Origin: an uncultured Bacteroidales bacterium
GTDB taxonomy: Bacteria > Bacteroidota > Bacteroidia > Bacteroidales > UBA932
DNA: 36,384 bases
Reading direction: 5' to 3'
NCBI GenBank assembly: GCA_946187975.1
Contig: CAMHTE010000010.1
Location: 1 to 36,384, forward strand
The position numbers were made by a program, and so were the translations under genes. Of the stretch, positions 1 through 8,315 are shown piece after piece (the first letter of the stretch is position 1; the number at the start of each line of letters is the position of its first letter). The notes below the pieces were generated by a model. The model did no database searches and was not told where the DNA came from. It saw only the letters and a program-made list of their open reading frames with translations.

Positions 1-108
1 AGGAGGAGTGACCTCAGTATTCCCCGGCTCATCGGGCCCTACGTCGGTTGATGAGCATGCGGCAAAGGCAAACAGAGCCAGAAGGATAGTCAGGATCTTT
101 AATTTCAT
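1..108 (-). CDS. Lipoprotein, N-terminal fragment (cut by window edge)
   Basis: Only the first 36 codons are visible, starting at an ATG whose first base is 108. They encode a lipoprotein signal peptide: Met-Lys-Leu-Lys, a hydrophobic Leu/Ala/Phe stretch, and a lipobox ending in Cys18, followed by a Ser/Thr/Asp/Pro/Glu-rich linker typical of Bacteroidetes surface lipoproteins. The gene lies 24 bases downstream of the GLUG lipoprotein gene on the same strand and is probably the fifth gene of that operon. The functional domain is outside the window, so no function can be assigned. The frame is open to base 1. Confidence 0.8.
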   Translation of the reverse strand, partial: MKLKILTILLALFAFAACSSTDVGPDEPGNTEVTPP

Positions 109-132
109 GCCGGCAATATAGCAATTATTTTT

Positions 133-2832
133 TTACTCGGCGGTAACTGGCACTCCACCGGCGTTCACCCATGACTTAAGGGTATACTCCGTATGGGCTG
201 TGGCCCAGGTGTTGAGGGCACCGATTACCGTGCTGCCGTCAATGAACTCGGCCGCTTCGTGGGCAGTGTTGTTGCTCAGCACCACGCTGGCACCTGCCAC
301 TCCGATTCCGAGTTCTCCCGAAATATAGTGGCAGTCGGAAACGCTAATGACGGCACTGTCGGGCAGTTTTCCGTAAAGCGCACCCACCTGGGTGGCGGAA
401 GAACCTACGGATCCAGCGAGCATGATGTCGTTCATAACCGTGCTGGTCACGCAGTTGAGGAACTGCAGCGCACCGGCTGAAGACACGGAAGCGTAACCTA
501 TGAGGCCTCCCAGCGAAGGATGGCTCATCGCGAGGTCGCACACGAATCCTCCTGCACTTACATGCGTGTAGCAGTTGACCACATATCCCTTGCTGCCGGA
601 ATCGCTGAAACGGGCCCATCCGAACATTCCGCCGGCCATGCTGTCACCCTTGGTGGGATCGCCTCCGGTATCGCACGCTGTGGCGCGGATAATGCCTGAA
701 CGTACTCCGCTGTTGAGTATCTGCAGAACACCATTGGAATCAGGATAAGCATATCCGATTATACCGGCTACGCTGTAGGTACCGCGCACTTCGACATTGT
801 CGATGAAGCAGTTATCAATAGTGTTGCTTCCACCGCTCTTGCAGATTGCGCGTCCGATGATACCGCCTGCTCCGTCTCCCGAAGCAATCACCTTGGAAGA
901 TCCCTTGAACGAGCAGTTCTTGATGGTGCCCACATCCAACCAGCCGCAAATACCACCTATGTTCTGCACGCCAGAAACCGTTGTTTCTCCGACTACGGTG
1001 CAATTGTTGAGGGTGGAATTGTTGACCTTGATGTATCCGATTATTCCTCCGATGCAGTTCTTAACGCCGCTGATGGTGGATCCGCTCACAGAGCATCCGG
1101 TGGCCGTGGAACCCTGGAACAGGCCTACGATTCCTCCGGCATAGCTCGTACCGGAAGTTACGGTGGAATTGCTGACGGTGCAGGATTCGATACTGCTTCC
1201 ACTTACCACCCATCCGGCGATGGCTCCGACGTCTTCGGAACTGCAGCTCAGCTTTGCACCGGTAGCGCTGCAATTCGAGATGCTGCCTGCATCGAGCTTA
1301 CCCACGATGCCGCCAATCTCATTGGCAGCAGTGACTTCCGCCCCGGCAAGCAGGCTGCAGGAAGAAATGGCTGTGCCGTTATGCGCATAGGCCACTATGC
1401 CTGCAGCATAGTTCTTCGTGTTGGACACCTTTCCGCCCATCATAGAGCAGGAACTGATGCTTCCGCCTACGGCTTCTCCGATTATACCGCCAACCATGTT
1501 GGCCGTCGCGGTCAGGTCACCTCCCACGAAGTGGCAGTCGGAAACGGTGCAGTTGTTGGCGTAGCCTATAATTCCGCCCGTGCGGACCAACGCTCCGGTA
1601 TTGACACGGCCGTCAACCTTGAGGTGGCTGACAGTGGCGCCGTCGGCATATCCGAACACTCCGCTTGCAGGATTGTCGGAATCGGTACCGGCAGTGCTCA
1701 AACCGGCGATCTTGAAGCTACCTCCGTCGTAGTTACCCTTGAACGGCTGGGCGACGAGATTGCCAACGGGCACAAAGTCCAGTCCGGTCATATCAATATC
1801 AACGGTCTGGCGGTAGTACTTGTTGGCATATTCCTCATAAGTCGCGGCTGCATTCAAAACATTCGAGAGATAAAGGAGATTCTCCGAACTTGCGATGAGG
1901 TAAGGAGCCTCCGATGTACCGCTGCCCTCGAACTTGACTGCGGTTGAACCGCCGACCTCAAGCTGGGCCACGGGCATCTTGACCACCTTGCCGCGGACTA
2001 TGGAATTGTCTTTTTCGGAATATACGCGTCCGACCTCCTTGCCTTCGGCATCGAAAGCCTTCAGCACGAAACCGCTCTTGAGGGAGCCTTCCGGAAGGAT
2101 AAAGTAGAAATCGTAAGGAGTGGTGGCATCCATGGTGACGGAACCCTCCAGCGAGATCTTGTTGCGAGTGCCGAGGTCGTTGGACATGGCGACGGACTCA
2201 ATATCCTTTGCATCATAGTTCGGGGTAACGGTGCAGGTTCCCCACAGGGCGTTAGCGGAGGTTATATCGGTAAGCTCAAATCGGCTGACCTGCTCACCGG
2301 CACCCTTCAGACTGAACTTGATGGCGCCGAAAAGGTATTTCATCGCAAATCCCTTGCTTCCGTCGGCCCAGAAAGCCGCGGCTGCATTCGCCTGTGCGGG
2401 ACAGTCGTCCTTTACGAGCGGACGCGACTGGGGAATCTCCAGCATCACCTTATCGTTGTTGGAACCGTCGATTACCGCTGCGTACGGATAAACCGCGGCC
2501 AGTTTGCCGTCGGCGCGTAAACGTCCGGTAAACTTGGCGGTATGACCGTCGGAACTGATATCGGCCGCAGAGGTACTGAAGCTGCTGCCCCTCTCCCACA
2601 TGGGCTGGGTGCTGCTGCGGACCCAGATGCAGTCCTCTTCCTGCCACCTGGTCTCGGTATATGTATCGAAATCACCGGTAAAGTGAATGCGGCTTCCGGG
2701 CACGCCTATGCCGCCCTCGAGCGTAAGGAGTCCGGTATCTTCCGAGGTCTCCTGAATGGCCTTTTCCTTTTCACAGGCTGCCAGCACCAGAGCCGCCGAC
2801 AGCATAATGGAAATAATATATCCTGTTTTCAT
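133..2832 (-). CDS. GLUG-repeat beta-helix lipoprotein with fimbrillin-like N-terminus
   Basis: The 899-residue product has a lipoprotein signal peptide with lipobox Leu-Ala-Ala-Cys (Cys20). Residues about 35-290 resemble the fimbrillin-like (Mfa-like) domain of Bacteroidetes lipoproteins: a W-x-E-x-D-x-I-W-V-R-like motif, then AVYPYA. From about 305 to 870 come at least ten GLUG-type repeats (GGIIGY, GGIVGK, GGICGW) alternating with x-S/N-C-x turns, suggesting a right-handed beta-helix with a Cys ladder. It is a paralogue of the upstream gene but lacks the C-terminal SGNH domain. I chose the ATG at 2832, which overlaps the upstream TGA by one base (TGATG); an ATG at 2838 is also in frame and would add two residues. 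Likely surface-exposed; ligand unknown. Adhesion or glycan binding is an inference. Confidence 0.85.
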   Translation of the reverse strand: MKTGYIISIMLSAALVLAACEKEKAIQETSEDTGLLTLEGGIGVPGSRIHFTGDFDTYTETRWQEEDCIWVRSSTQPMWERGSSFSTSAADISSDGHTAKFTGRLRADGKLAAVYPYAAVIDGSNNDKVMLEIPQSRPLVKDDCPAQANAAAAFWADGSKGFAMKYLFGAIKFSLKGAGEQVSRFELTDITSANALWGTCTVTPNYDAKDIESVAMSNDLGTRNKISLEGSVTMDATTPYDFYFILPEGSLKSGFVLKAFDAEGKEVGRVYSEKDNSIVRGKVVKMPVAQLEVGGSTAVKFEGSGTSEAPYLIASSENLLYLSNVLNAAATYEEYANKYYRQTVDIDMTGLDFVPVGNLVAQPFKGNYDGGSFKIAGLSTAGTDSDNPASGVFGYADGATVSHLKVDGRVNTGALVRTGGIIGYANNCTVSDCHFVGGDLTATANMVGGIIGEAVGGSISSCSMMGGKVSNTKNYAAGIVAYAHNGTAISSCSLLAGAEVTAANEIGGIVGKLDAGSISNCSATGAKLSCSSEDVGAIAGWVVSGSSIESCTVSNSTVTSGTSYAGGIVGLFQGSTATGCSVSGSTISGVKNCIGGIIGYIKVNNSTLNNCTVVGETTVSGVQNIGGICGWLDVGTIKNCSFKGSSKVIASGDGAGGIIGRAICKSGGSNTIDNCFIDNVEVRGTYSVAGIIGYAYPDSNGVLQILNSGVRSGIIRATACDTGGDPTKGDSMAGGMFGWARFSDSGSKGYVVNCYTHVSAGGFVCDLAMSHPSLGGLIGYASVSSAGALQFLNCVTSTVMNDIMLAGSVGSSATQVGALYGKLPDSAVISVSDCHYISGELGIGVAGASVVLSNNTAHEAAEFIDGSTVIGALNTWATAHTEYTLKSWVNAGGVPVTAE

Positions 2833-5800
2833 CACCATTGTCCGTTAAGGTTTTCGAAATTGTTGATGGATCCGTCTTCGGCTTCATTGTAGGGAGCCTC
2901 AAGCCATGAACCCAGTTCATTGTAGATCTTTTCCGCGATAAACTTCATAGCCTTGGCGGAATAGTGGTCGCTGCAGTTCTTGCGGAGATCACCCGTCTTG
3001 GTTACGGAACTCCAGTCGAGGTCGTGCTTGGGCATGTTGGGCTGGTAACCCTGCATCAGATATTCGAAGTTCCATCCGAAGTCGTTGAAACCGTTGACCG
3101 CATAAAGGTCGACCGCACGGCAGTTATTGTAGTGCGCAGCTATGTGCAGGAGCGATTCCTCAACGTCGGGGGTGAGGGTATCGTGAATCAGCACCACTAT
3201 CTTAACGTGAGGATACTGGAGCGTCATCATGCGGACAAGCTTCAGGTACGCCTCCACGAAGGTGGCATCAGGAAGGGCCTTTGCCTCGTCGAGCGTCTTG
3301 GCGGCATCGGCTACAGCATAGGCTGCGTTCATTGCCGCATCGCCGGGACGATGAACCTCTCCCGAAGGATAACGTATCAACTGCTGGGAACCAAGTATAT
3401 TGTAAATACCGTGGGCCCAGTCGTTCGCTCCGCCGTTGATAATGATGATATCGGGCGAACCCATTCCGCCGTTCTCGATATAACGGGCGCAGAAGTCCTG
3501 ACCGTACCAGTACTGATCCGACTTGGCAGTATCCGTGCAACGCGTGACCGCCGTGCCGGAGAATGCCAGGTTGGTATCCCATACGGCATTCTTGAGATAA
3601 TCATACGTGAGCATGTACCAGTAGGTCTGGGCCACGCTGGTAACATTGCCGTCGCTGGTAGGATAATGGCAGCGATAGCCGTTGGAAGCCTTCGAAGAAT
3701 GGTAGTTGTGAGGGGTGTACCCGTTGAAGGTCGAAAGGGAATCCCCTATCAAGCTGACACGCAGGGGGCGCTTCTTTCCGATGGAAGGATTCGACGCCAT
3801 CCCTTCGAGGACGGGGCATCCGTCAGCACCGGCGACCCAGTTCTTGAGAACGAAAGGACCGGCATATGCCGTCTTGAAGGCGTTGAGTTTTGCAAGGAGG
3901 GTGCCGTCCGTAAGGGCAAGGGTTCCGACAGGTTCCACGTTCGTAAGGGTGGTGGTCCCGGAAGCCTTTCCGAGGGCCTCGAATCCGGCGCTGTAATAAA
4001 CGTCAGAGATGTGCAGCGTATTCGGAAGTCCCACAATGGCACCGTAGTTATAATATCCCGAAGGGAAGTCCAGCTTGCCGTTGAGAACGGCCCTGGCCGG
4101 ATTGATCGTAGTATAGCAACCGGTGATATTGACGGAAGCGTTGGCTCCGCCCTGCTCGCCTATGAATCCTCCGAGGTCCATTTCCTTGGCCTGGGGGAAG
4201 TCGCAGCGCATCTCGGCGGGATCGCTGAAGCAGTTGACGATATTGAGCGTAGAGGCGGTGCTGCCCATGCGGGCCCATGCCACTATTCCGCCAATCATCG
4301 TCCATTTGCCTGAAGCATATCCGGCTTCCACGATCTGACCGCCTATGAAAGCGCAGTTGGTAACATTCAGGATAGAACCGTCGACTGTAGGGTTATACTC
4401 ACCTACTATTCCACCGACGGTATAACTTGCTGCCACGTCGCCATAGACCACACATCCGTCGATATTGACTTCCTGTTTCGTGTTCTTCCAATAAACATAT
4501 CCAGCAATGCCGCCGGTCTGGTCCATACCTGTGCGGATATTGGAAAGGGAACCCACGACGCAGTCCTTGATACTGCCGTTCTGTATCCATCCGATAATGC
4601 CTCCGGCACCGGGATAGCGGCAGGCAACGCTGCTCTGGACCTCGCAGTTGGAGATGGTTCCGCCGTTGAGCATTTCGCCGGCGACGCCTCCCACGTAGTA
4701 GTTGTTTCCGGTAACGGCCGAGCCTTCCAGCACACGGCAGGCATTGACGGTACCGTTATTAATCTGTCCCGCTATGCCTCCGAGCTGTTCACCGGCGGAG
4801 GTAACCTCACCCTTGAAAGTACAGTTGCTCAGGGTGGCGTTCCCGATATAACCGGCTATGCCTCCGACGCAGGAGACCACCGTCACACCCTGGAAGTCGC
4901 CATAATCCTCATTCTGGATAAAGCCCTCGAAGGAACAGTCGCTTACGCTACCTCCGTCGAGATAACCGACAATACCGCCGCAGGCGCATTTTGCAAAGTG
5001 AACACGCGCGTTGACGGAGATGTTCTGTATGGTCGAAGAAGCAGCCTGTCCGGCCAGCACGCCCTGCATGCCTGCCTTGCCGTTGTTGGTATAACCGTCT
5101 ATCTTAAGGTCTTTTACCGTTGCATTGGAGATATATCCGAAGAGTCCTGCCGCTCCGTCCTTCGCAGGTGTGGGCGAAAGGTTGCTTATGGTATGGTTTC
5201 CTCCGTCGAACACTCCGGAGAAGGCCGTTGCGGAACTCTTGCCAATCACTTCCATGGCAACTCCGTTCATGTCGATATCCGCCGTCTGGAGGTAGTGCCT
5301 GGACGCATATACGTTGTGATCCGCGCCGTTGCAGAGTTCTGCAAGCAACGCGAGATCCTCAGCCGTAGAGATCAGGTTGGGATCGGCCGCCGTACCGCTG
5401 CCGCCGCTGAACGGAGGCTGCTCGACAGTGACGGGCATCAGGCCGTTAGCCTGCATCACGCAGGGCTGAGACGACTCAATCGTTCCGGTGATCTGTCCGT
5501 TGGCGTCATAGAGATTCAAGGTAAAGCCGCGTGCGAAAGCACCTGCAGGCACCACGAAGTAAAGATCGGATGCCGTGCTCGAGAGCTTAATGCCTTCTAC
5601 GCAATTGAGAATAAGCTTGTTGCGCTTTGCCGACTCATTCGACCAGTTAAGCGATTCAAACCCCGAGCCGTCCTTTTCGACAGTCAGGGTGCACTTACCC
5701 CAGAGGGGGAAGGATTCGTCTTTGTCTATGAGTTCCACCCGGCTTACGCTGACGTGTCCCTTAAGACTGAGTTTCAGCGCTCCGGCAAGTCCCTGGAACA

Positions 5801-6272
5801 ACACATCCTCACCGCTCTTCCAGAGGGCTGCGGCGAAATTGGCGTTGTGACCGAAGCTATTATCTTTCCAGCTCTGCTCTTCCGGGATATTGAGAACTAT
5901 TGTCCTGTTGTCGGAAGAAGCATCCACGACAGACCAAGGATAAACTGCCACGTACGGTCCGGCATCGAGGGTTTCGCCGGAGAACAGAGCGAGTTTACCT
6001 CCCTCATAGAGGCAGGAGGCGTTAGTCGTGAATTTTGCACCGGGTTTGCCGGCCTTCAATTTGGCGGAACGGACCCAAATCTGGTCTGAAGCTTCCCAGA
6101 GAATGGGGAATGCTCCTGATTCCTCCTGGCCCAGGACCGTGCGCGTAGAGGCATGGCGGACCGAAAGCATTACCTGCCCACTCTTGGGAGCCGGAGCGGG
6201 AGTCTCTTTTTTACATCCCGACAGCATGAGCGCCGCAAGCAGGCAAATGCCATAAAAATGAATCTTAGTCAT
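2832..6272 (-). CDS. Giant lipoprotein: fimbrillin-like domain, GLUG beta-helix, SGNH/GDSL hydrolase
   Basis: The 1146-residue product has a lipobox Leu-Ser-Gly-Cys (Cys20). Residues about 30-285 form a fimbrillin-like domain (ASDQIWVRS, AVYPWS). Residues about 295-825 carry GLUG-like repeats (GGIVGY, GGIAGQ, GGVAGE), most with a conserved N/D-x-C turn. Residues about 838-1125 form an SGNH/GDSL hydrolase: GDSLS with nucleophile Ser845, a block-II Gly in NLAFSGT, the oxyanion motif GGAND (Asn950), and the C-terminal block CSDHYSAKAM with candidate catalytic His1103. The usual DxxH spacing is not kept; Asp directly precedes His. SGNH enzymes usually remove acetyl or acyl esters from glycans or lipids. 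It starts 17 bases after the acetyltransferase gene and overlaps the next gene by one base, so the set is probably co-transcribed. Substrate unknown. Confidence 0.85.
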   Translation of the reverse strand: MTKIHFYGICLLAALMLSGCKKETPAPAPKSGQVMLSVRHASTRTVLGQEESGAFPILWEASDQIWVRSAKLKAGKPGAKFTTNASCLYEGGKLALFSGETLDAGPYVAVYPWSVVDASSDNRTIVLNIPEEQSWKDNSFGHNANFAAALWKSGEDVLFQGLAGALKLSLKGHVSVSRVELIDKDESFPLWGKCTLTVEKDGSGFESLNWSNESAKRNKLILNCVEGIKLSSTASDLYFVVPAGAFARGFTLNLYDANGQITGTIESSQPCVMQANGLMPVTVEQPPFSGGSGTAADPNLISTAEDLALLAELCNGADHNVYASRHYLQTADIDMNGVAMEVIGKSSATAFSGVFDGGNHTISNLSPTPAKDGAAGLFGYISNATVKDLKIDGYTNNGKAGMQGVLAGQAASSTIQNISVNARVHFAKCACGGIVGYLDGGSVSDCSFEGFIQNEDYGDFQGVTVVSCVGGIAGYIGNATLSNCTFKGEVTSAGEQLGGIAGQINNGTVNACRVLEGSAVTGNNYYVGGVAGEMLNGGTISNCEVQSSVACRYPGAGGIIGWIQNGSIKDCVVGSLSNIRTGMDQTGGIAGYVYWKNTKQEVNIDGCVVYGDVAASYTVGGIVGEYNPTVDGSILNVTNCAFIGGQIVEAGYASGKWTMIGGIVAWARMGSTASTLNIVNCFSDPAEMRCDFPQAKEMDLGGFIGEQGGANASVNITGCYTTINPARAVLNGKLDFPSGYYNYGAIVGLPNTLHISDVYYSAGFEALGKASGTTTLTNVEPVGTLALTDGTLLAKLNAFKTAYAGPFVLKNWVAGADGCPVLEGMASNPSIGKKRPLRVSLIGDSLSTFNGYTPHNYHSSKASNGYRCHYPTSDGNVTSVAQTYWYMLTYDYLKNAVWDTNLAFSGTAVTRCTDTAKSDQYWYGQDFCARYIENGGMGSPDIIIINGGANDWAHGIYNILGSQQLIRYPSGEVHRPGDAAMNAAYAVADAAKTLDEAKALPDATFVEAYLKLVRMMTLQYPHVKIVVLIHDTLTPDVEESLLHIAAHYNNCRAVDLYAVNGFNDFGWNFEYLMQGYQPNMPKHDLDWSSVTKTGDLRKNCSDHYSAKAMKFIAEKIYNELGSWLEAPYNEAEDGSINNFENLNGQW

Positions 6273-6289
6273 GAAATAAAACTTGTTTA

Positions 6290-7387
6290 TTAATTGTTAG
6301 TGTATTTATGTAAGACGTATTTTTTATACAATAACCATTGCAGGAAGAAGATTAAACACATAAACAAAAGCGCATAAACCAATGAAGTGAACTCATTTGC
6401 GCTAAAGTATTTGCCGGGAATCCAGCCCGTCCAGCGGAAGGTCTTTGCTATAAGGCCGCTGAAAACGAAAGCAGGCAGGGCCCGGGTTCCCATAATAATG
6501 GCGGGATTAAATATCTTCTCCCATCGAAGCACTTCCGTAAGATACATTACGATGGCAAGGGCAACGGTTGCCCAGCCTCCTGCATACAATACGTAGGAAG
6601 CCGACCACAGCGGCTTGCAGATAGGAATCCATATACCCAGAACACGTCCGGCCGCAACCAGGGACAGCCCCGCGACAAACAGTTTTGCAACTGTTCCGAC
6701 TGGAGATGTCAGGTCCGAAGGGTTGACTGCATGGCGTCTTGTGGATTTACGCACGAACAATCCGACCAGGAAGCCAAGGATGACGGTGCACGAGCAGGTA
6801 AGGGTGCCCAGGGGCCCTTCCGGATCGAAGGGAATCCCGTATCCGTGATATATGTGGGCATCCCCCGCAATTGCAAGGTCTATGCGCCGGGACACGTTCC
6901 CTTCGAGCGTAAGCGCTCCCGGTTCCTGTCCGAAGGCAAGCAGCACTCCGGTATAAAGCACGAAAAGCCCGAGTACCGCCAGTATCAGTTTTTTAGGATC
7001 CTTGCGCAGGGCGAGGATGATGAAACCGCCCAGAACATAGCTCATCGCTATACGCTGGAGCACTCCGAAGATGCGGAGATGCCCGAGGTTATTGAAGGGG
7101 TACATATTGAGAAGAAGTCCAACCACAAAGAGTTCCAGCCCCCTTTTTAGCAGTTTACCCGCAGCCGGGAGGGTCAGGGAGTCGTGCTTCGACAGCGAGA
7201 AGGCCATGGCGCAACCCGCGCAGAATACAAAAAACGGGAACACCAGGTCGGTAGGTGTACAGCCTATCCATTTTGCATGTCGCAACGGGGCATAGACCTT
7301 GGCCCATGTTCCGGGATTGTTGACTATGCACATAAACGCAACGGTAAGGCCGCGCAATATGTCGAGGGCGACGAAACGGGACTTCAT
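6290..7387 (-). CDS. HGSNAT/NagX-like multi-pass membrane acetyltransferase (DUF5009 type)
   Basis: The 365-residue protein opens with the family signature R-F-x-A-L-D-I-L-R-G-L-T, then LRHAKWIGCTPTDLVFPFFV, the conserved His/Asp stretch of heparan-alpha-glucosaminide N-acetyltransferase relatives (His37, Asp47 here). About ten hydrophobic segments follow, ending in a basic tail. In the human enzyme, the family moves acetyl from cytosolic acetyl-CoA across the membrane to glucosamine; bacterial members are mostly uncharacterised. The start is two bases after the nuclease stop codon, so translation is probably coupled. Its place between a secreted nuclease and an SGNH esterase lipoprotein suggests envelope or glycan acetylation, which is inference. 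The family call is firm, the substrate unknown. Confidence 0.85.
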   Translation of the reverse strand: MKSRFVALDILRGLTVAFMCIVNNPGTWAKVYAPLRHAKWIGCTPTDLVFPFFVFCAGCAMAFSLSKHDSLTLPAAGKLLKRGLELFVVGLLLNMYPFNNLGHLRIFGVLQRIAMSYVLGGFIILALRKDPKKLILAVLGLFVLYTGVLLAFGQEPGALTLEGNVSRRIDLAIAGDAHIYHGYGIPFDPEGPLGTLTCSCTVILGFLVGLFVRKSTRRHAVNPSDLTSPVGTVAKLFVAGLSLVAAGRVLGIWIPICKPLWSASYVLYAGGWATVALAIVMYLTEVLRWEKIFNPAIIMGTRALPAFVFSGLIAKTFRWTGWIPGKYFSANEFTSLVYALLFMCLIFFLQWLLYKKYVLHKYTNN

Positions 7388-7389
7388 TA

Positions 7390-8265
7390 TCAGAAGATTG
7401 ATTCCAACAGGGCGGCCAGCCTGTAGCCGGCGTTACGTATCTGCTTATAGAGTATGGGACGGACCTGAGTGGCGAATGAATCTGGAAGCACCCGGTCTTC
7501 GGGGACCATCTCATAGGCCGGCAGGCATGTGGCCGCGCTGTCCGATACCCAGTCCCAGATGTCTCCTTTAGTAATCTCCTTGATCTCCCGCTTAGTTGCG
7601 GTATCGGTCATTGCGGCTCCGTCGGAAATGCCGTAGATGCCGTTTCCCGCAAAAACAGTATAGTCCCAGAAATAATGGTAACGTATGTTCTCTCCCCTGT
7701 ACTGTACCTGGAAGCGGCCTCCGACGTCGTTGCGTCCGTCGAAGAAAACATGCCCCGGGCAGTGTATATCGCCCATCAGGTGTATGATGAACACCAACTT
7801 GCGGTAACGCTCCTCGGGATCCATGGAATCGCCCCTGTCGTGGAGTTCCTTCGCCCAACGCTCTATATAAACCGCAGCATTATTAATATAAAGGTCACCG
7901 TCCCTGTCGGTGCGCCAGGGTGTTCCGTCCGGACGTATTGTTACAGCATGGCTGACGGGCAGTACGCTCTTCGGAGTGCTGAAGTCGAAGTCGGTCATCC
8001 ATTTGTAACGATAATCGTCGGCGTTGGAAGGAACGAAGCCCACGTCCATCGCCCAGGCTCCACGGTAGGTGTCCGGATCGGTGGCAACCGCAGCCATGCT
8101 TTCTCCTTGCAGATACTCCTGAACTTTACGGAGAGTCCTGCTGCTCAAATGGTTCTGTGCTATCCGGGCTATAGAGCCGTGACCTACGCGGTTCCATGCT
8201 CCTGTATCAGGTGCCGCAGACAAGAAAAAAACAACGGCGGCAACCAGTATCGACCAATTCTTCAT
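7390..8265 (-). CDS. S1/P1-family zinc-dependent nuclease, exported
   Basis: The 291-residue protein has a signal peptide whose predicted cleavage (after DTGA) exposes Trp24 as mature residue 1. S1/P1 nucleases use the N-terminal Trp amino group as a zinc ligand. Other ligands are visible: His29, Asp63 or Asp65, His106, the exact H-x3-D-x5-H motif HLMGDIHCPGH (His162, Asp166, His172) and H-x3-D in HYFWD (His197, Asp201). The enzyme should cut single-stranded nucleic acid and may release 3'-phosphates from nucleotides, probably in the periplasm. The frame extends 36 codons further upstream without a plausible signal peptide, so I chose the ATG at 8265. A TATATTTG -7 box ends eight bases before that ATG. 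First gene of the operon that runs to the left edge. Confidence 0.93.
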   Translation of the reverse strand: MKNWSILVAAVVFFLSAAPDTGAWNRVGHGSIARIAQNHLSSRTLRKVQEYLQGESMAAVATDPDTYRGAWAMDVGFVPSNADDYRYKWMTDFDFSTPKSVLPVSHAVTIRPDGTPWRTDRDGDLYINNAAVYIERWAKELHDRGDSMDPEERYRKLVFIIHLMGDIHCPGHVFFDGRNDVGGRFQVQYRGENIRYHYFWDYTVFAGNGIYGISDGAAMTDTATKREIKEITKGDIWDWVSDSAATCLPAYEMVPEDRVLPDSFATQVRPILYKQIRNAGYRLAALLESIF

Positions 8266-8273
8266 ATTAACTA

Positions 8274-8281
8274 CAAATATA
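8274..8281 (-). promoter_or_regulatory. -7 promoter box (TATATTTG) of the nuclease operon
   Basis: Matches the Bacteroidetes -7 consensus TAnnTTTG exactly. Only eight bases (8266-8273) separate it from the ATG of the S1/P1 nuclease gene, so the transcript should have a leader of only a few bases. No clear TTTG -33 box was found at the usual distance. Confidence 0.55.
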
Positions 8282-8315
8282 ATAAAAAATACTATTTTTA
8301 CCTCCGGAAATCCGC

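Noticed and set aside
2964..4313. A 449-codon open frame opposite the GLUG-SGNH gene
   Set aside because: Mirror of the GLUG repeat codons; no plausible protein features, while the minus-strand gene has a lipobox and SGNH motifs.
500..5300. Repeated short DNA patterns suggestive of an array
   Set aside because: They are the coding repeats of the GLUG domains with diverged codons; no constant direct repeats with unique spacers, so not a CRISPR array.
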